64,000 nucleotides of DNA. Source: Locusta migratoria (taxonomy: Eukaryota > Arthropoda > Insecta > Orthoptera > Acrididae). Shown here in pieces: positions 33,100 to 43,219 of this stretch (the stretch's first letter is position 1; every line of letters begins with the position of its first letter). The position numbers and the translations under genes are program-made. Under the pieces are notes generated by a model. That model was not told the origin of the DNA and did no database searches. It was given only the letters and a program-made list of their open reading frames with translations. The stretch is from assembly GCA_026315105.1 (NCBI GenBank), contig CM048744.1, positions 977,064,721 to 977,128,720 on the forward strand. Reading direction: 5' to 3'.

Positions 33100-33170
<71 letters not shown>

Positions 33171-33257
33171 GAGGGAGGACTCTAAAAACTTCCGACGCCG
33201 AGAAACCGCGCGCTCCGCAGCTAGGCGCCGTAGAGAACTCGGCCACTCCACTGCGGA
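33019..33257 (-). mobile_element. SINE family B with (AC)n, 11-bp TSD
   Basis: GTCAGTGAAAT flanks the element at 33008-33018 and 33258-33268. The plus strand shows an inverted tail (GGACTTAACTGTTGCGGTTA then TCAGTCCC), (AC)n at 33100-33168, and an inverted head ending GCCACTCCACTGCGG. The microsatellite sits exactly at the junction between tRNA-like head and body. Confidence 0.92.
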
Positions 33258-33299
33258 GTCAGTGAAATAAATCAACATAGCAAAGCAAACAACCAAAAA

Positions 33300-33740
33300 A
33301 CTTCGCGTTTGGGCCTAGACGCGCCCGACCATCCAGTGTAATTCAGTGGAGGAGTACGTAGTCAGCACTGCTTACCGTGTTTCTTGACTGGCAACGGCCA
33401 CTACTCCATCAAGCAGGTCCTCAGACCTCCCACCACGGAAAAATCTTTGGCAGTAGAGGATCCTGCCAACGGCCATGCCGCAGTCGGTACCCCCGTTTCC
33501 CTTAGATCACTTACGTTACGCACTGTCAGGCTTGGCGAGAACCGTTGGGGCATGCGAGGAACTATTGATAAGCAGGGTGCAGTGGGCCCACTAAGGAGCT
33601 AGTTGATTAAGAAGTACCGGTGGTCATGCAAAGCCACACAACGGCCGGGAGTCTGGTGGCTCTGGCCACGTCACCTCCATACCATCGGGTGACACGGCGG
33701 CCGGTCGGTACCTGTAGTTTATAGTACAGGATCCTCTGCG
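33300..33740. repeat. GC-rich imperfect inverted repeat, unclassified
   Basis: A block with CTACTCCATCAAGCAGGTCC (about 33401-33420) reappears inverted and diverged near 33588-33630 (GGAGCTAGTTGATTAAGAAG). The composition is much more GC-rich than its surroundings. It is probably two old SINE-like copies head to head. I cannot name the family. Confidence 0.4.
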
Positions 33741-35159
33741 CTGGACACTCCTCTACGGAGGCGGAGAGTAAACATGTTCACTGCCATTACTCGTGTACGC
33801 TCCTCTAATCACGCTCCCACAGCATTCCTCACATTTCACCAGGAGTACAGTACACTGGGCGTCACAGGTGGTTTTGATCAACATATGTGGTAAACATACA
33901 GGAGTTTCCCCTTTATTCTGCAAGTGAGTATGCATAACGTTATATGTAACTACAGATTAATGAACATGACCGCTGCATTTCACATCCCTGCCGACTGCTA
34001 GTCGGAGATATATAACATGACTCACTAAGTTGTATTTATCAATCACACAGCGGCAGACGTAGACCAGAATAAGGGCGATGGCGCACTTTTGCGGCCAGGG
34101 CCGTGAGTAACGCCTGGCCGTGGCGACAGCCCAGGAGTGCGGCTGGCCGCAACTCGTTCGCACGACGATTTCGCGGAGACAGCTACGACTGTGTACCGCT
34201 GGAATCGCCAAAACAAGAGATTTTGGGTGCATCTAATGTTGCAAATCCCGCTCTACAAAGGGAACGTATGTTACTTTTTCCTGGGATGTCGCGAACAAAA
34301 ATATAAATTATTCTCTATCACTAGAATGTATACAACAGGTTTAGGGAAATGGGGGGAGGGGACCCACCAGTGTGTGTGTGTGGGGGGGGGGGGGGAGGGG
34401 ACCCACCGAGGGGGGGGAGGAGATTAAGAGCGCAGGAGTATCATAAAACAGAGAGAGGGTAAGATGGGGATATTTCAATAAATACTTAATCGGGCACTGC
34501 CGGGTACTAAGGATGGGAAGGGAATAAATGTTTACATTATGTAGAAACGATTTTGAAGTGAATTGTTCAGAAGCTTGACAAAATAAGTACTGTAACAGTG
34601 TAATGCCACTAACCACCACCTACAGCGCACCAGGCATCCGCATCACACAAAAATACTAGTTGAAGAACTGAAAAGTAACCCACCATAACTTATGGGAAAC
34701 CATGTGCGTCCCAGAGAGGTGGTTGTGACAAACAGAACATAGCTGTATTCCAACAAAAGCATAGCAAATTTCGATTACACACGAGGCACATCCCTCCATT
34801 TGCCATGGCCTTCTCAGCTGCGAGCAAAGAAGCTTAACCTTCTAGTTCAAGAGTATTTATCTTTTAAAAATCAAAAAATCTGTTTCGTAAGACGAGTAAA
34901 TCATTTTAAATAAAATAGACTGGTTGCAGAAATAAAAATATTTTTATTTTTAACGATGTTAAATAGTAATGAAAGTATATTGTGTACTATATGCTTTAAA
35001 AGCTTACCAATACTGAACTTAAAAAAGTCACTTCGTTAAAATTGAAACATCAGCCTCATGCAATGTGTCCCACATAAAATCTTGCCCTCAGCGGGCTCAA
35101 GGTTCTTTCGTGAGTACGAACGTGGCGAGCACGGGGCCCCGAGCTAATGCAGTATCCCT
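33741..35159. other. no gene; G-rich duplicated patch
   Basis: 34345-34430 carries two copies of GAGGGGACCCACC separated by (GT)n and a G run. 34860-35060 is very AT-rich. No coding signal was recognised. Confidence 0.4.
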
Positions 35160-35294
35160 TCTTTACTTACTAGACTGCATTTCCTTTCCCCCTCCCCTCC
35201 TTTCCTATTCTCACTCCTTCCCCTCCCCACCGGGGGACTGATAACCTCAGTAGTTTAGTCCCCATATCCCAAACAAACAACCCAACCAACCATA
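35160..35294 (+). mobile_element. short LINE-tail element with (AAAC)/(AACC) tail
   Basis: GACTGCATTTCCTTTCCCCC begins the element. A CT-rich block follows, then CCGGGGGACTGATAACCTCA, GTAGTTTAGTCCCC and a tail of AAACAAAC/AACCAACC at about 35268-35293. It is about the same length as the copies at 20067-20192 and 29978-30115, so these may be a short element in their own right. Confidence 0.78.
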
Positions 35295-35792
35295 AAATCT
35301 GTGTACAACGCGTCAAATTGCTTGTGAAATGGCAACACTGCCAACCAGCTATGCCTGAATGCCCTTGCACACCTCTTCCAGCATCTGTTATAAACAGGCG
35401 ACACTACATTTTGTTACGAGCTACCACCTATTGTAATTAGTGTTACTATTAAAGGGTTTCTTCAACCTCGGGCGTTAGGTGTACAGATATTAGTGTGTCA
35501 CGTTTAGAGACACTAGTTGACATTTTGTCATCCCTGTAAGTCCAGGTGAAGTGACTGTGTGTCGCCTCGGGGCAGAGGGCAGCGGGACCTCCGCGAAGGC
35601 CAAGGCGCCTGGTGTGAGACAAAGCAGGCGGCAGCGGCGGCCACAGCGGACAAAGCAGCAGAGGCCAGCCAGGCAGGCAGCCGCGGCCGCCAAGGCCAGG
35701 CCAGGCCAGGCCAGGCCAGACGAGCGGTCGATACCACCGCCACCGCTCCTGCTGGCCCCACACACCTGCTTTCCGTACTGCTTACACTCCAC

Positions 35793-35849
<57 letters not shown>

Positions 35850-36204
35850 ATCAAGTAAACATAGTGTGTCCAGCTTTTTTCGATAAATACGTTCTCAAAA
35901 TTGTAACATCCATTTCTCTCTGATGCAAAAGCCTCTCTCTTGTTGTGTCTCCCAAAGGACTATCATCTTCGTAAAACACTCGCCAAAATTATTTGTTTCT
36001 CCATGACTGGATGCTTGCTGTTGCCGCAACTGTGGGTCAATTTAATGAAAGTCCAGCTCCAGTTGCATTTATTGCTGCTTTATTTAAGCTCACACTAACG
36101 GTTTCGGCCTCTATGTTAGGCCATTTTCAAAGATGACAAACCTGCATATAATGCGTAGCAATAAGTTCACAAAAATTACATGGTACAAGATAGAGTGTTA
36201 CATA
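35295..36204. other. GC-rich patch and (GT)n, no gene recognised
   Basis: 35560-35760 is GC-rich with a five-unit GGCCA tandem near 35694-35718. (GT)n occupies 35795-35848. Near 36095-36135, AACGGTTTCGGCCTCTATGT then TAGGCCATTTTCA resembles one arm of the palindromic modules elsewhere. No promoter or ORF motif was recognised. Confidence 0.4.
35795..35848. repeat. (GT)n microsatellite not inside a SINE
   Basis: An uninterrupted GT run of about 27 units. The flanks do not match any SINE in the window. Confidence 0.95.
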
Positions 36205-37020
36205 TACGGGGTGTCCCAGCTATCTTGTCCACCCAAAATACCTCTGGAACAATAACAGCTAGTGGAAAACGACTTTCACCGGTATCAATGTACGGCTGGG
36301 GCCCATGAATGTACATATTTGGAAACATTCTAAAGCGAAAGCAAATGTGTTTTTGAACACAAACTTGTTTTTTTAAATGGACACCCTATATTTTTCCTTC
36401 ATCAATCCATAGCATGACAAATCACATAAACAATGGCGTTGATTGCATCGCAATATTCCAATTACATCCCGAGATATTGCGACGCGAAGTAACGCTTGAA
36501 ATACGCGAAACGCGCGGCTAGCGCACGTCCTGAGCAGCATGGGGTTCTCGCCTGAGTCTCAGGACGTGCGCTAGCCGCGCGTTTCGCGTATTTCAAGCGT
36601 CAACTTCGCGTCACAATATCTCGGTATGTAATTGGAATATTGCGATGTAGTCAACGCCATTGTTTGTGATTTGTCATGCTATGGATTGCTGAAGAAAAAA
36701 TATAGGGTGTCCATTTAAAAAACATAAGTTTGTTTTTAACACAAACACATTTGCTTTCGTCTTAGAATGTTTACAAATATGTACATTCATGGGCCCCAGT
36801 CGTACATTGATACCTGTGAAATGTTCAAATGTTTGTTAACCTTATGGGACTTAACTATGGGGTCATCAGTCCCTAAACTTACAAACTACTTATCAACTAC
36901 CTTATACTAAAGACGGCGCAAATATCCATGCCCGAGGGGGGATTCGAACCCCCGACCGTAGTGGCCGTGCAGACCGTGACTGGAGCGCCTTGGCCACCGC
37001 GGCCGGCAATACCGGTGAAA
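36205..37020. mobile_element. long fold-back element interrupted by a SINE
   Basis: The left arm (about 36273-36534) and right arm (36558-36821, resuming 37009-37020) are long inverted copies around a 23-base spacer. The inner pairs are GCTAGCGCACGTCCTGAG / CTCAGGACGTGCGCTAGC. The left end extends to about 36205 (TACGGGGTGTCCCAGC), but the matching right end is missing, replaced by CA-rich sequence. Each arm contains a second GGGTGTCC word (36375-36395 inverted, 36700-36715). It has no ORF. Confidence 0.88.
36822..37008 (-). mobile_element. SINE family A inside the fold-back arm
   Basis: ATACCTGTGAAA (36810-36821) and ATACCGGTGAAA (37009-37020) flank it. The left arm of the fold-back shows the original site was the GG version. 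It is a full element: inverted tail (GGACTTAACTATGGGGTCAT then CAGTCCC), GGACGGCACAAA-type body and inverted head (GGATTCGAACCCCC). Confidence 0.92.
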
Positions 37021-37371
37021 GAGACACACACACAAACAAACAACCCCCCCCCCCCACACACACACACACAATATATATAAATATATATATATTATCACTA
37101 TTGTGGTATACCTTATACATTCCTTGTTATCTTCTGTCAGGTAAAAGACACTGTGGATCTCTCTTTTCACATTTCTTTCATCATTTCTCGATCTTTGTTT
37201 CTTCTGTCCCATTAGATCGCGTATGGCTCATGACTTATTCCTGGCAACTTATGTAACCCGATAATTTCTTTCGGAATGGCAACTGCTCCTTAATATCTTG
37301 TGGACTAATCTGCAGTTCGTCGATGCCCCACTTTCTGTCTCAGTCTGATACCATTCATTTTCGACATGTTT

Positions 37372-37502
37372 ATTGTAACAATCAATTTACGAACAACTTA
37401 AATTGGAATGAACACACAGAAAATATAGTAGGGAAGGCAAACAAAAGGCTACGTTTCATTGGCAGAGGACTTAAAAAATGCAGCAGTTTTACTAATGAAA
37501 CC
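37372..37502 (+). pseudogene. Jockey/CR1-like LINE fragment
   Basis: The frame reads LNWNEHTENIVGKANKRLRF then IGRGLKKCSSFTNETA, which matches the region after the RT active site in the LINE at 51495-52703. A SINE cuts it off at 37503, and the LINE does not clearly resume after it. Confidence 0.75.
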
Positions 37503-37702
37503 GCCGGCCGCGGTGGCCGAGGGGACTGAGGTGCTCCAGTCATGGTCTGCACGGCCACTACGGTCGGGGGTTCAAATCCCCCCTCGGGCATGGATATTTG
37601 TGCCGTCCTACTTCGTAAGTAGTTCATAAGTAGTTTGTAAGTTTAGGGACTAATGACCCCGTAGTTAAGTCCCATAAGCTTAAGAAACACTTGAACATTT
37701 TT
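37503..37702 (+). mobile_element. SINE family A
   Basis: Complete head (GCCGGCCGCGGTGGCCGAGG, B box GGTTCAAATCCCC), body (CATGGATATTTGTGCCGTCC) and tail (GGGACTAATGACCCCGTAGT, then ACACTTGAACATTTTTT). No clear duplication was found. Confidence 0.9.
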
Positions 37703-37787
37703 TCCCCTCCTCGCTTCTCCTATCGCTCCGCCTCTATACATGATACCAGGTATAGTCATTAAAGAAAATCGTCGGGTAACTATGTTT

Positions 37788-37884
37788 GTATAGCTATGGG
37801 ACCAAAGTGCAGTGGTCGTCACTCTATATACTTACAAACTACTTTAACTAATGGTAAGCGCAGGACACACACTTTTGCACGAAG
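37788..37884 (-). mobile_element. SINE tail fragment
   Basis: The inverted SINE 3' region (GGGACCAAAGTGCAGTGGTC, ACTTACAAACTACTTTAACT) without a tRNA-like head. It abuts the LINE tail at 37886. Confidence 0.65.
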
Positions 37885-37885
37885 G

Positions 37886-39121
37886 ATGGTTGGTTGGTTG
37901 GTTGGTTGGTTGGTTGGTGGATGGGACCAAACAGCTAGGTCATCAGTCCCATGACCTCTGTATGGAGTACAAGCCAGGGTGTGGTCGGCTAAGACCGTGA
38001 CGACAGCAAAATAGAGGAACTAAAAGGAGGGGGGGGGGGGTTAAAATCAAATAGAACAGCACTAAAACCAATAGAAAAAGCGGGATTCTGCAAGGAACGT
38101 CGCGACTAATCGAGAATCCCCGTTAATGACAAACGAATACAGGAGAACAGTGTATGCTCCTAAATGAGAAGCCTAAAAATGTAAAAAGGGAAAACAATCT
38201 GAATTAAAGCCAAGGTAAAAGGAGAAATGGAAGTCGTCAGGGGGAGGGGAGGGGAGAGCAGCAAACCCTGCTGCTCGCAGGGAGGGCCACAAACCCACCC
38301 ATCCTGTCAAAGCGTCAGCAATAAAATCTTATAGCCGAGAGTAAAAACCGCTTTCACGGATAAATCCAAGAACTGTCAGCCATCCGCGAATCATTCGCCA
38401 ACACCGAGGCACAGAGTAACATATAACCGAGGGCAATGAGTGCGGAATTCCTTATTTGGCACGGAGCGCCAAGAGGAGCGGACATTCCACTAAGATATGA
38501 GCCACATATTGTAGGGCCCCACAACCACAATGTGGGGGTGGCTCATTACGCAAAAGAAAACCACGGGTCAACCTGAAATTACCAATGTGGAGACAGCAAA
38601 GAACAGTGGTTTCCCTTCGAGAAGGGCGTGGTGAACTCCAAGCTGCGTAGATTATTAGACAGAGCAGTAGCCTGCCAGTTGGTGTTCCAATCCTGTATGA
38701 GTAGCGATCTCATCTGCACCCGGGATAACCCAGGGGAAGGGGCAGGAAGTTACGGCTACTCTAGCCAAGTGGTCAGCCTGTTCATTTCCTAGGATACCCA
38801 CATGTCTGGGGACCCAGAGAAAAGCAATGGAGCAAGCGGTGTGACGAAGGTCAGCGAGGAGATTGTGGATACCAATGACCAAAGGATTTGAGGAGTAGCA
38901 TCGGTCTATGGCCTGCAGGCTGCTCATTGAGTCACAACAGATTAAAACACGGTCCAGGGCTACCTGTTTGATAAAATTAAGTGCTCTTGCACGAAGGAGG
39001 ACTAACATCCGAGAGGGAGTAGACGTGCACTCCACAGCAAAACACCTTAGAGCATACGTCCACTCCTGCGCGACGAGGTAACACAGACATATGCTTGGTA
39101 TTATTACGAGATCGTGCATAA
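37886..39121 (-). pseudogene. 3' end of an RNase H-bearing LINE (I/R1 group) with (CCAA)n tail
   Basis: The minus-strand frame 39119-38655 encodes an RNase H-type domain: VLICCDSMSSLQAID and FLWVPRHVGILGNEQADHLA (the H..GN..AD signature). Further downstream (about 38560-38480) is a Cys/His-like block (HCGCGALQYVAHILVECP) seen at the C-termini of I-type LINEs. The 3' UTR ends in GGGACTGATGACCTAGCTGT, TTGGTCCCATCC and a (CCAA)n tail, visible on the plus strand as (GGTT)n at about 37887-37917. The 5' part, including endonuclease and reverse transcriptase, is missing. The last part of the 3' UTR matches the tails of the SINEs. Confidence 0.82.
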
Positions 39122-39609
39122 ATCATCACTGCAGAAACTCGTGTTAAATGTGGGTTCTACAACTAATTACTCTTGGCATTATAAAAGAGGACTTTTGAGA
39201 CATTTGAATTGTTTCTTATTGATTTTGAGCGAGAGGGTGACGAGTTCCGTAACAACATTGTGACCACTTTGACCCAGAAAAGAAGATAGCACCAATGGAG
39301 AGTGCCGCTACGGAAGGATGAAAAACAAAAAAGGAGTTTAAGACCACGCGGTCAGAAATTCGACCGCAGCACGCTGCTTCTCATGCACCGGCAAAGTTAG
39401 GTTACACAGCGACATGTGACACGCTGGATTTTGAAGTCCTCTAGCTGAAGAATGTTGCCGCTTCCGTCAGTGAAGCGAGTAAGAAGGCCTAGTAATGTGC
39501 ATGAAACCTAATACTTCAAGCGATAACGAGAACAGAATAAAAATTCAAACGCTTTCCAGCACAGCTTCGTATAAAAACAGGAATGTAGCGGGTGGGAGAC
39601 GTATGGAAC
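39122..39609. other. no recognised feature
   Basis: Mixed-composition DNA between the RNase H LINE and the promoter-like patch. No motif was seen. Confidence 0.4.
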
Positions 39610-39760
39610 GGTGCCACGTGTCCCCCGTTTTTCCGCCCTGCTGGCTGGCGTCGCTTCCTACACGGCTCGGTGCTGTCGCCGCTGTTAACTGCACACGTGG
39701 GCCGCTAGCAGCTCCCCAGGCGCCTATAAAAGCCACGTGGGGCCCCAGTTCACTCAAGTG
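39610..39760 (+). promoter_or_regulatory. candidate Pol II promoter: TATAAAAG with three CACGTG E-boxes
   Basis: CACGTG occurs at 39615-39620, 39694-39699 and 39734-39739. TATAAAAG is at 39725-39732, in a GC-rich context after CCCCAGGCGCC. Initiator-like TTCACTC and CTCAAGTG lie 27-31 bases downstream, the normal distance. CACGTG is bound by bHLH factors, including the circadian CLOCK/CYCLE type in insects. The only downstream ATG frame I see starts near 39951 and is 33 codons, so a short first exon or non-coding start is possible. It could also be chance or part of an old element. Confidence 0.4.
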
Positions 39761-40104
39761 CCGGCCAACATTCGCATCGCATTAAACCGGGGGCTCTACT
39801 GGAGATAGCGGTAGCTGGCGGAACGCGCCGCTCGTGAAATACCCCGCGGTTCCACCGCCATCCTGCGCTGCACAAAACGAGGTCCAGTCTAATTAATACG
39901 CCACGGTCCAGGGAAATTGCGTCAAACTGCAATCGCGAGTACTATTTCATGCCTATTGCCTTGTCGGTTAGGGGACCTGAGTACTCAACCTGTCCCGATT
40001 CAAACTTCCGTGGTCGCCGATGTCCCCCACTAGTGCTACAGAACAAATAAAGGGAGGTGATTCGCCCGGTATAAAACCTGAGGATGTACGGATATGATCG
40101 AGTT

Positions 40105-40190
40105 AGTTAGCCCCGCTGGAGTGACCGTGCATTCAAAGGTGGAGTACGCGGTTGCTTCCCGTCCAAGGTTCCAGTCATCCCTGTGCGCGC

Positions 40191-40259
<69 letters not shown>

Positions 40260-40290
40260 CCCTAGCGTAAGTTAAAATCACTGTCGTCGT
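40105..40290 (+). mobile_element. degenerate SINE with (GT)n
   Basis: CCGCTGGAGTGACCGTGCAT resembles the family B head, and GCGGTTGCTTCCCGTCCAAG with GTTCCAGTC stands where the B box should be. It is followed by (GT)n at 40196-40258 and TTCCCTAGCGTAAGTTAAAA, which parallels TTCCTTACGTTAGTTTACC at 44460. The 3' tail is not evident. Confidence 0.5.
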
Positions 40291-40389
40291 TCTATTTCTA
40301 ATGCACATACTTTCTGAGGGCACGCAATACACGGCCGCAACGGCGGTGCCATAAGAAAGAAATCAGAGAAAAAAATAAAATTAAATTTG

Positions 40390-40990
40390 TTATTCCGACC
40401 ACCTTGCTTCTCCCATGCATGCAACATGACCCCACCATCTAAGCCTGTTCGCACAAACTGCTTTATCTATGTTGTTCATTCCCCGTTTTTCTTTGATTTC
40501 CTCACTATGGACATCCTCCTGCCATTGTTCCCAGCTATTTGTACCTTCAATCATTCTTGCTACTTTCTTATCTGGAATCTCAACCTTATAAGTTAACCTG
40601 TATCAAACCAGCTTTCAATCCCATAGAACGAAGTTGGTCGAAAGATAGAGCAGTGCATCGCTTACTTAGTCTTGGTACTGACTTCCTACTTGCAAAAGAG
40701 AGTAGCTAGTAGCTGAGCACTCACTGCATTAGCTTTGCTACACCTTGATTCACGTTCTTTCAATACATTGCCATCCTGTGAGAAAAAAAACACCCTAGGT
40801 CCTTGAAACTGTCTACCTGTTCTATTTGGTACACAGTCTGTTTAAATCTCTTTCCCACAGACACTTTCGTTTTGGAGATGCTGCTCTTCATATCAAAATC
40901 CTTACACCTCTGATCGAGCTTTGAAATATTAGATTGCAACCTTTCAATTGAATCTGACATCACAAGCAAGTCGTCTGCATATGCAAGACT
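40390..40990 (-). pseudogene. LINE fragment, (ATG)n-tail family
   Basis: On the minus strand it begins at AYADDLLVMSDSIERLQSNI (YADD active site, near 40980) and runs through DMKSSISKTKV and VYQIEQVDSFKDLG to a WGHVACM-type block near 40430. It parallels 28150-28680 in the longer copy at 27866-29335. Frames are broken and both ends are truncated. Confidence 0.82.
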
Positions 40991-41961
40991 ACTGTTTAGT
41001 GTTTATTTTTGTTTATATAATATATGGTGTGGCAATGAAGATAAGCTTTCATTATCATACGACGTACAAAGATGGGCGTCTGGTTGGCACCCCGAAGGGA
41101 GCCAGTGCTCCGTATGAAGTAGTGAGCTTTCACAGGACTGCTGATACCGCGACAGTGTGGCCACGGATAATGAGGAAAACACTCTCAGGTTTCAGGGTGA
41201 ATAGCAGTCACGAGTCTACAGCCAAAATGTTAGAGTATCTTCTGCAAGATTTTTAAGTATTTTTGCCATCAGGAAGACCTTTGGTATCGCCAGGGGAAGG
41301 ACCGGTTCAGTTGGCCTCTGAACCACGACTCAAAAGGAGTGATTAACTGGAAAGACGAGATCCAGCACTACCGTTGAGTCCAAGAGTCGTGATGGAATGA
41401 CACACTGCTGTTGCTGCAGTATACTACAAAAAGACGGTGCACATTCGGGGGAGAACAATAGAGTTCCTGATAAGTATTGACCAACAGTTATTATCTTTAC
41501 CTTTATCTTACAAACGAAGAACCTCTGTACAATATTTGATTGACTAGGGGTTCAAGAACAAAACAACAAGGTCATCAGTATCGAGTCAGTTCGAACATGA
41601 CGGCGTCTACCAGAAGTATGGGCAGATACGATCAAAAGCGTCAAACATGAAAGCAAGGGAGCCGAAAACTAATTTCAGTGAATGTGTCAATACTTTAGTC
41701 ACAATAGAATCACAAGCGTCCACCATTGAAGAAAACATTCCCTTAGAATGATGTACTATCGGAGAAGAAACGATTAAATTGTATCCTGAAACTTTTGTAC
41801 CCTTATTCATTCTTAAGCCAGTTATTCCGCTAGCCCTTCCCTAAGCGTCCTACGAGACTCACTCTCACTCCGCTGAAAGTAACTTAGCAGACCTTGGTCC
41901 GCATTGTCATCAACGTCCTGATTACGCCACGCAGCTGATGACAAATCTTATTAGTTAGTTC
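40991..41961. other. no recognised element
   Basis: A plus-strand frame from about 41035 to 41256 has no recognised motif. 41533-41595 contains a weak inverted tail motif (CAACAAGGTCATCAGT) like the SINE/LINE tails. Confidence 0.35.
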
Positions 41962-41971
41962 AGTTTTATAA

Positions 41972-42049
41972 ATATCTATCGGACCAAACTGCGTCGTCAT
42001 CAGTCCGTAGCTTACAAACTACTTAAACCTAGGGAAACTAACCTACGGA

Positions 42050-42109
<60 letters not shown>

Positions 42110-42195
42110 TCAGAGAGGACTCGAACCTCTACGGTGAACAACCGCGCGCTCCGCAGCGAGACGCTTTAGACCGCTCAGCTACTCCACCGCGGCTT
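41972..42195 (-). mobile_element. SINE family B with (AC)n, 10-bp TSD
   Basis: AGTTTTATAA flanks it at 41962-41971 and 42196-42205. It has an inverted tail (GGACCAAACTGCGTCGTCAT then CAGTCC), (AC)n at 42052-42106, and an inverted head (GGACTCGAACCTC, GACCGCTCAGCTACTCCACC). Confidence 0.93.
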
Positions 42196-42388
42196 AGTTT
42201 TATAACAGCGCCCCATAGTCTGCCTCTAGGGGTGCAGCCGTTCTAGTCTGCCACGGCTTCGCGCATGCGGTGTAAGAGGTGTAAACGAGCACGCACAAAA
42301 CATTTTACAACTGTGGCCATCGGGTGATATATTCATAGCTTGTAGAAATGGAATATAACAAATTATAAGCATAATTATTGAGGAAATG

Positions 42389-42804
42389 TGTCTCACAAAT
42401 GTTCAAATGTTTGTATAGTCTATGGCACTTAGCTACGGGGTTACCAGTCCCTAAACTTACAAACTACTTGCCGGCCGCGGTGGCCGAGGAGACTGAGGCG
42501 CTTCAGTCACGGTCTGCACGGCCACTACGGTCGGGGGTTCGAATCCCCCCTCGGGCATGGATATTTGTGCCGTCTTTAGTATAAGGTAGTTCATAAGTAG
42601 TTTGTAAGTTTAGGGACTGATGACCCCGTAGTTAAGTCCCATAAGCTTAACAAACATTTGAAAATTTGAACAAACTACTTATGAACTACTTACGAACTAG
42701 GACGGCACAAATATTCATGCCCGAGGGGGGATTCGAATCCCCGACCGTAGTGGCCGTGCAGACCATGACTGGAGCGCCTCAGTCCCCTCGGCCACCGCGG
42801 CCGG
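42389..42804 (-). mobile_element. outer SINE family A, split by another SINE
   Basis: A minus-strand copy: inverted tail at 42394-42469, then, after the insert, the inverted body and head at 42681-42804 (GGATTCGAATCCCC, GGCCACCGCGGCCGG). GGAAATG flanks the whole block (42382-42388 and 42805-42811). Confidence 0.9.
42470..42669 (+). mobile_element. inner SINE family A in opposite orientation
   Basis: A complete plus-strand copy inserted within the tail of the outer SINE. ACAAACTACTT is duplicated at 42459-42469 and 42670-42680, and this target is itself SINE sequence. The order of events is therefore certain. Confidence 0.95.
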
Positions 42805-42811
42805 GGAAATG

Positions 42812-43219
42812 TCTCTACAGTGACATACATAACCTGTATCATAACAACATAGACTTGATATTATTTAATTCTGAGTAAATGTGTTTTACGAAAAATGTCT
42901 GTATAATTATTTTACTTTCGTTTTTTCGTGTCACCTTAACCATTGAAAGCGCTGCACGTTTACGATTTGTATTACAATATAAGCACGCCGGGAACGTTCT
43001 TGGTGCGAGAATGAGGAGTGAACAGCCGTTATGCATCTTCGCGGTCGCATTATTGTGCCTCGCTGGAGAGATTAAGTCCTAATGAGCATGGCGACCACTG
43101 TCACAGCAAGTGCGTAAGGAATTACGTCATACATCGCCAAAATTCTGTGAAACGTAAACAATCATTTTCCAGTTCCAGAATCAGTACTATGCTCTGCAGC
43201 AAGTAGTTGGGCGCACCGT
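42812..43219. other. no recognised feature
   Basis: AT-rich DNA with short frames only. Confidence 0.4.

Noticed and set aside
33043..33296. Long His/Thr or Val/Cys repeat ORFs over (CA)n tracts (also at 35551, 40036, 44234, 48622, 55659, 57945)
   Set aside because: They are translations of microsatellites and have no independent coding support.
35551..35886. Ala/Arg-rich ORFs in the GC-rich patch
   Set aside because: Open in several frames because of GC-rich composition and the GGCCA tandem; they end in (GT)n.
40948..41256. 102-codon ORF near the (ATG)n-tail LINE
   Set aside because: It starts in antisense LINE sequence and continues into unknown DNA; no motif recognised.
42470..42560. 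tRNA genes at SINE heads (here and in all other SINE copies)
   Set aside because: The heads have A and B boxes but are continuous with SINE bodies and tails and flanked by TSDs; they are not mature tRNA genes.
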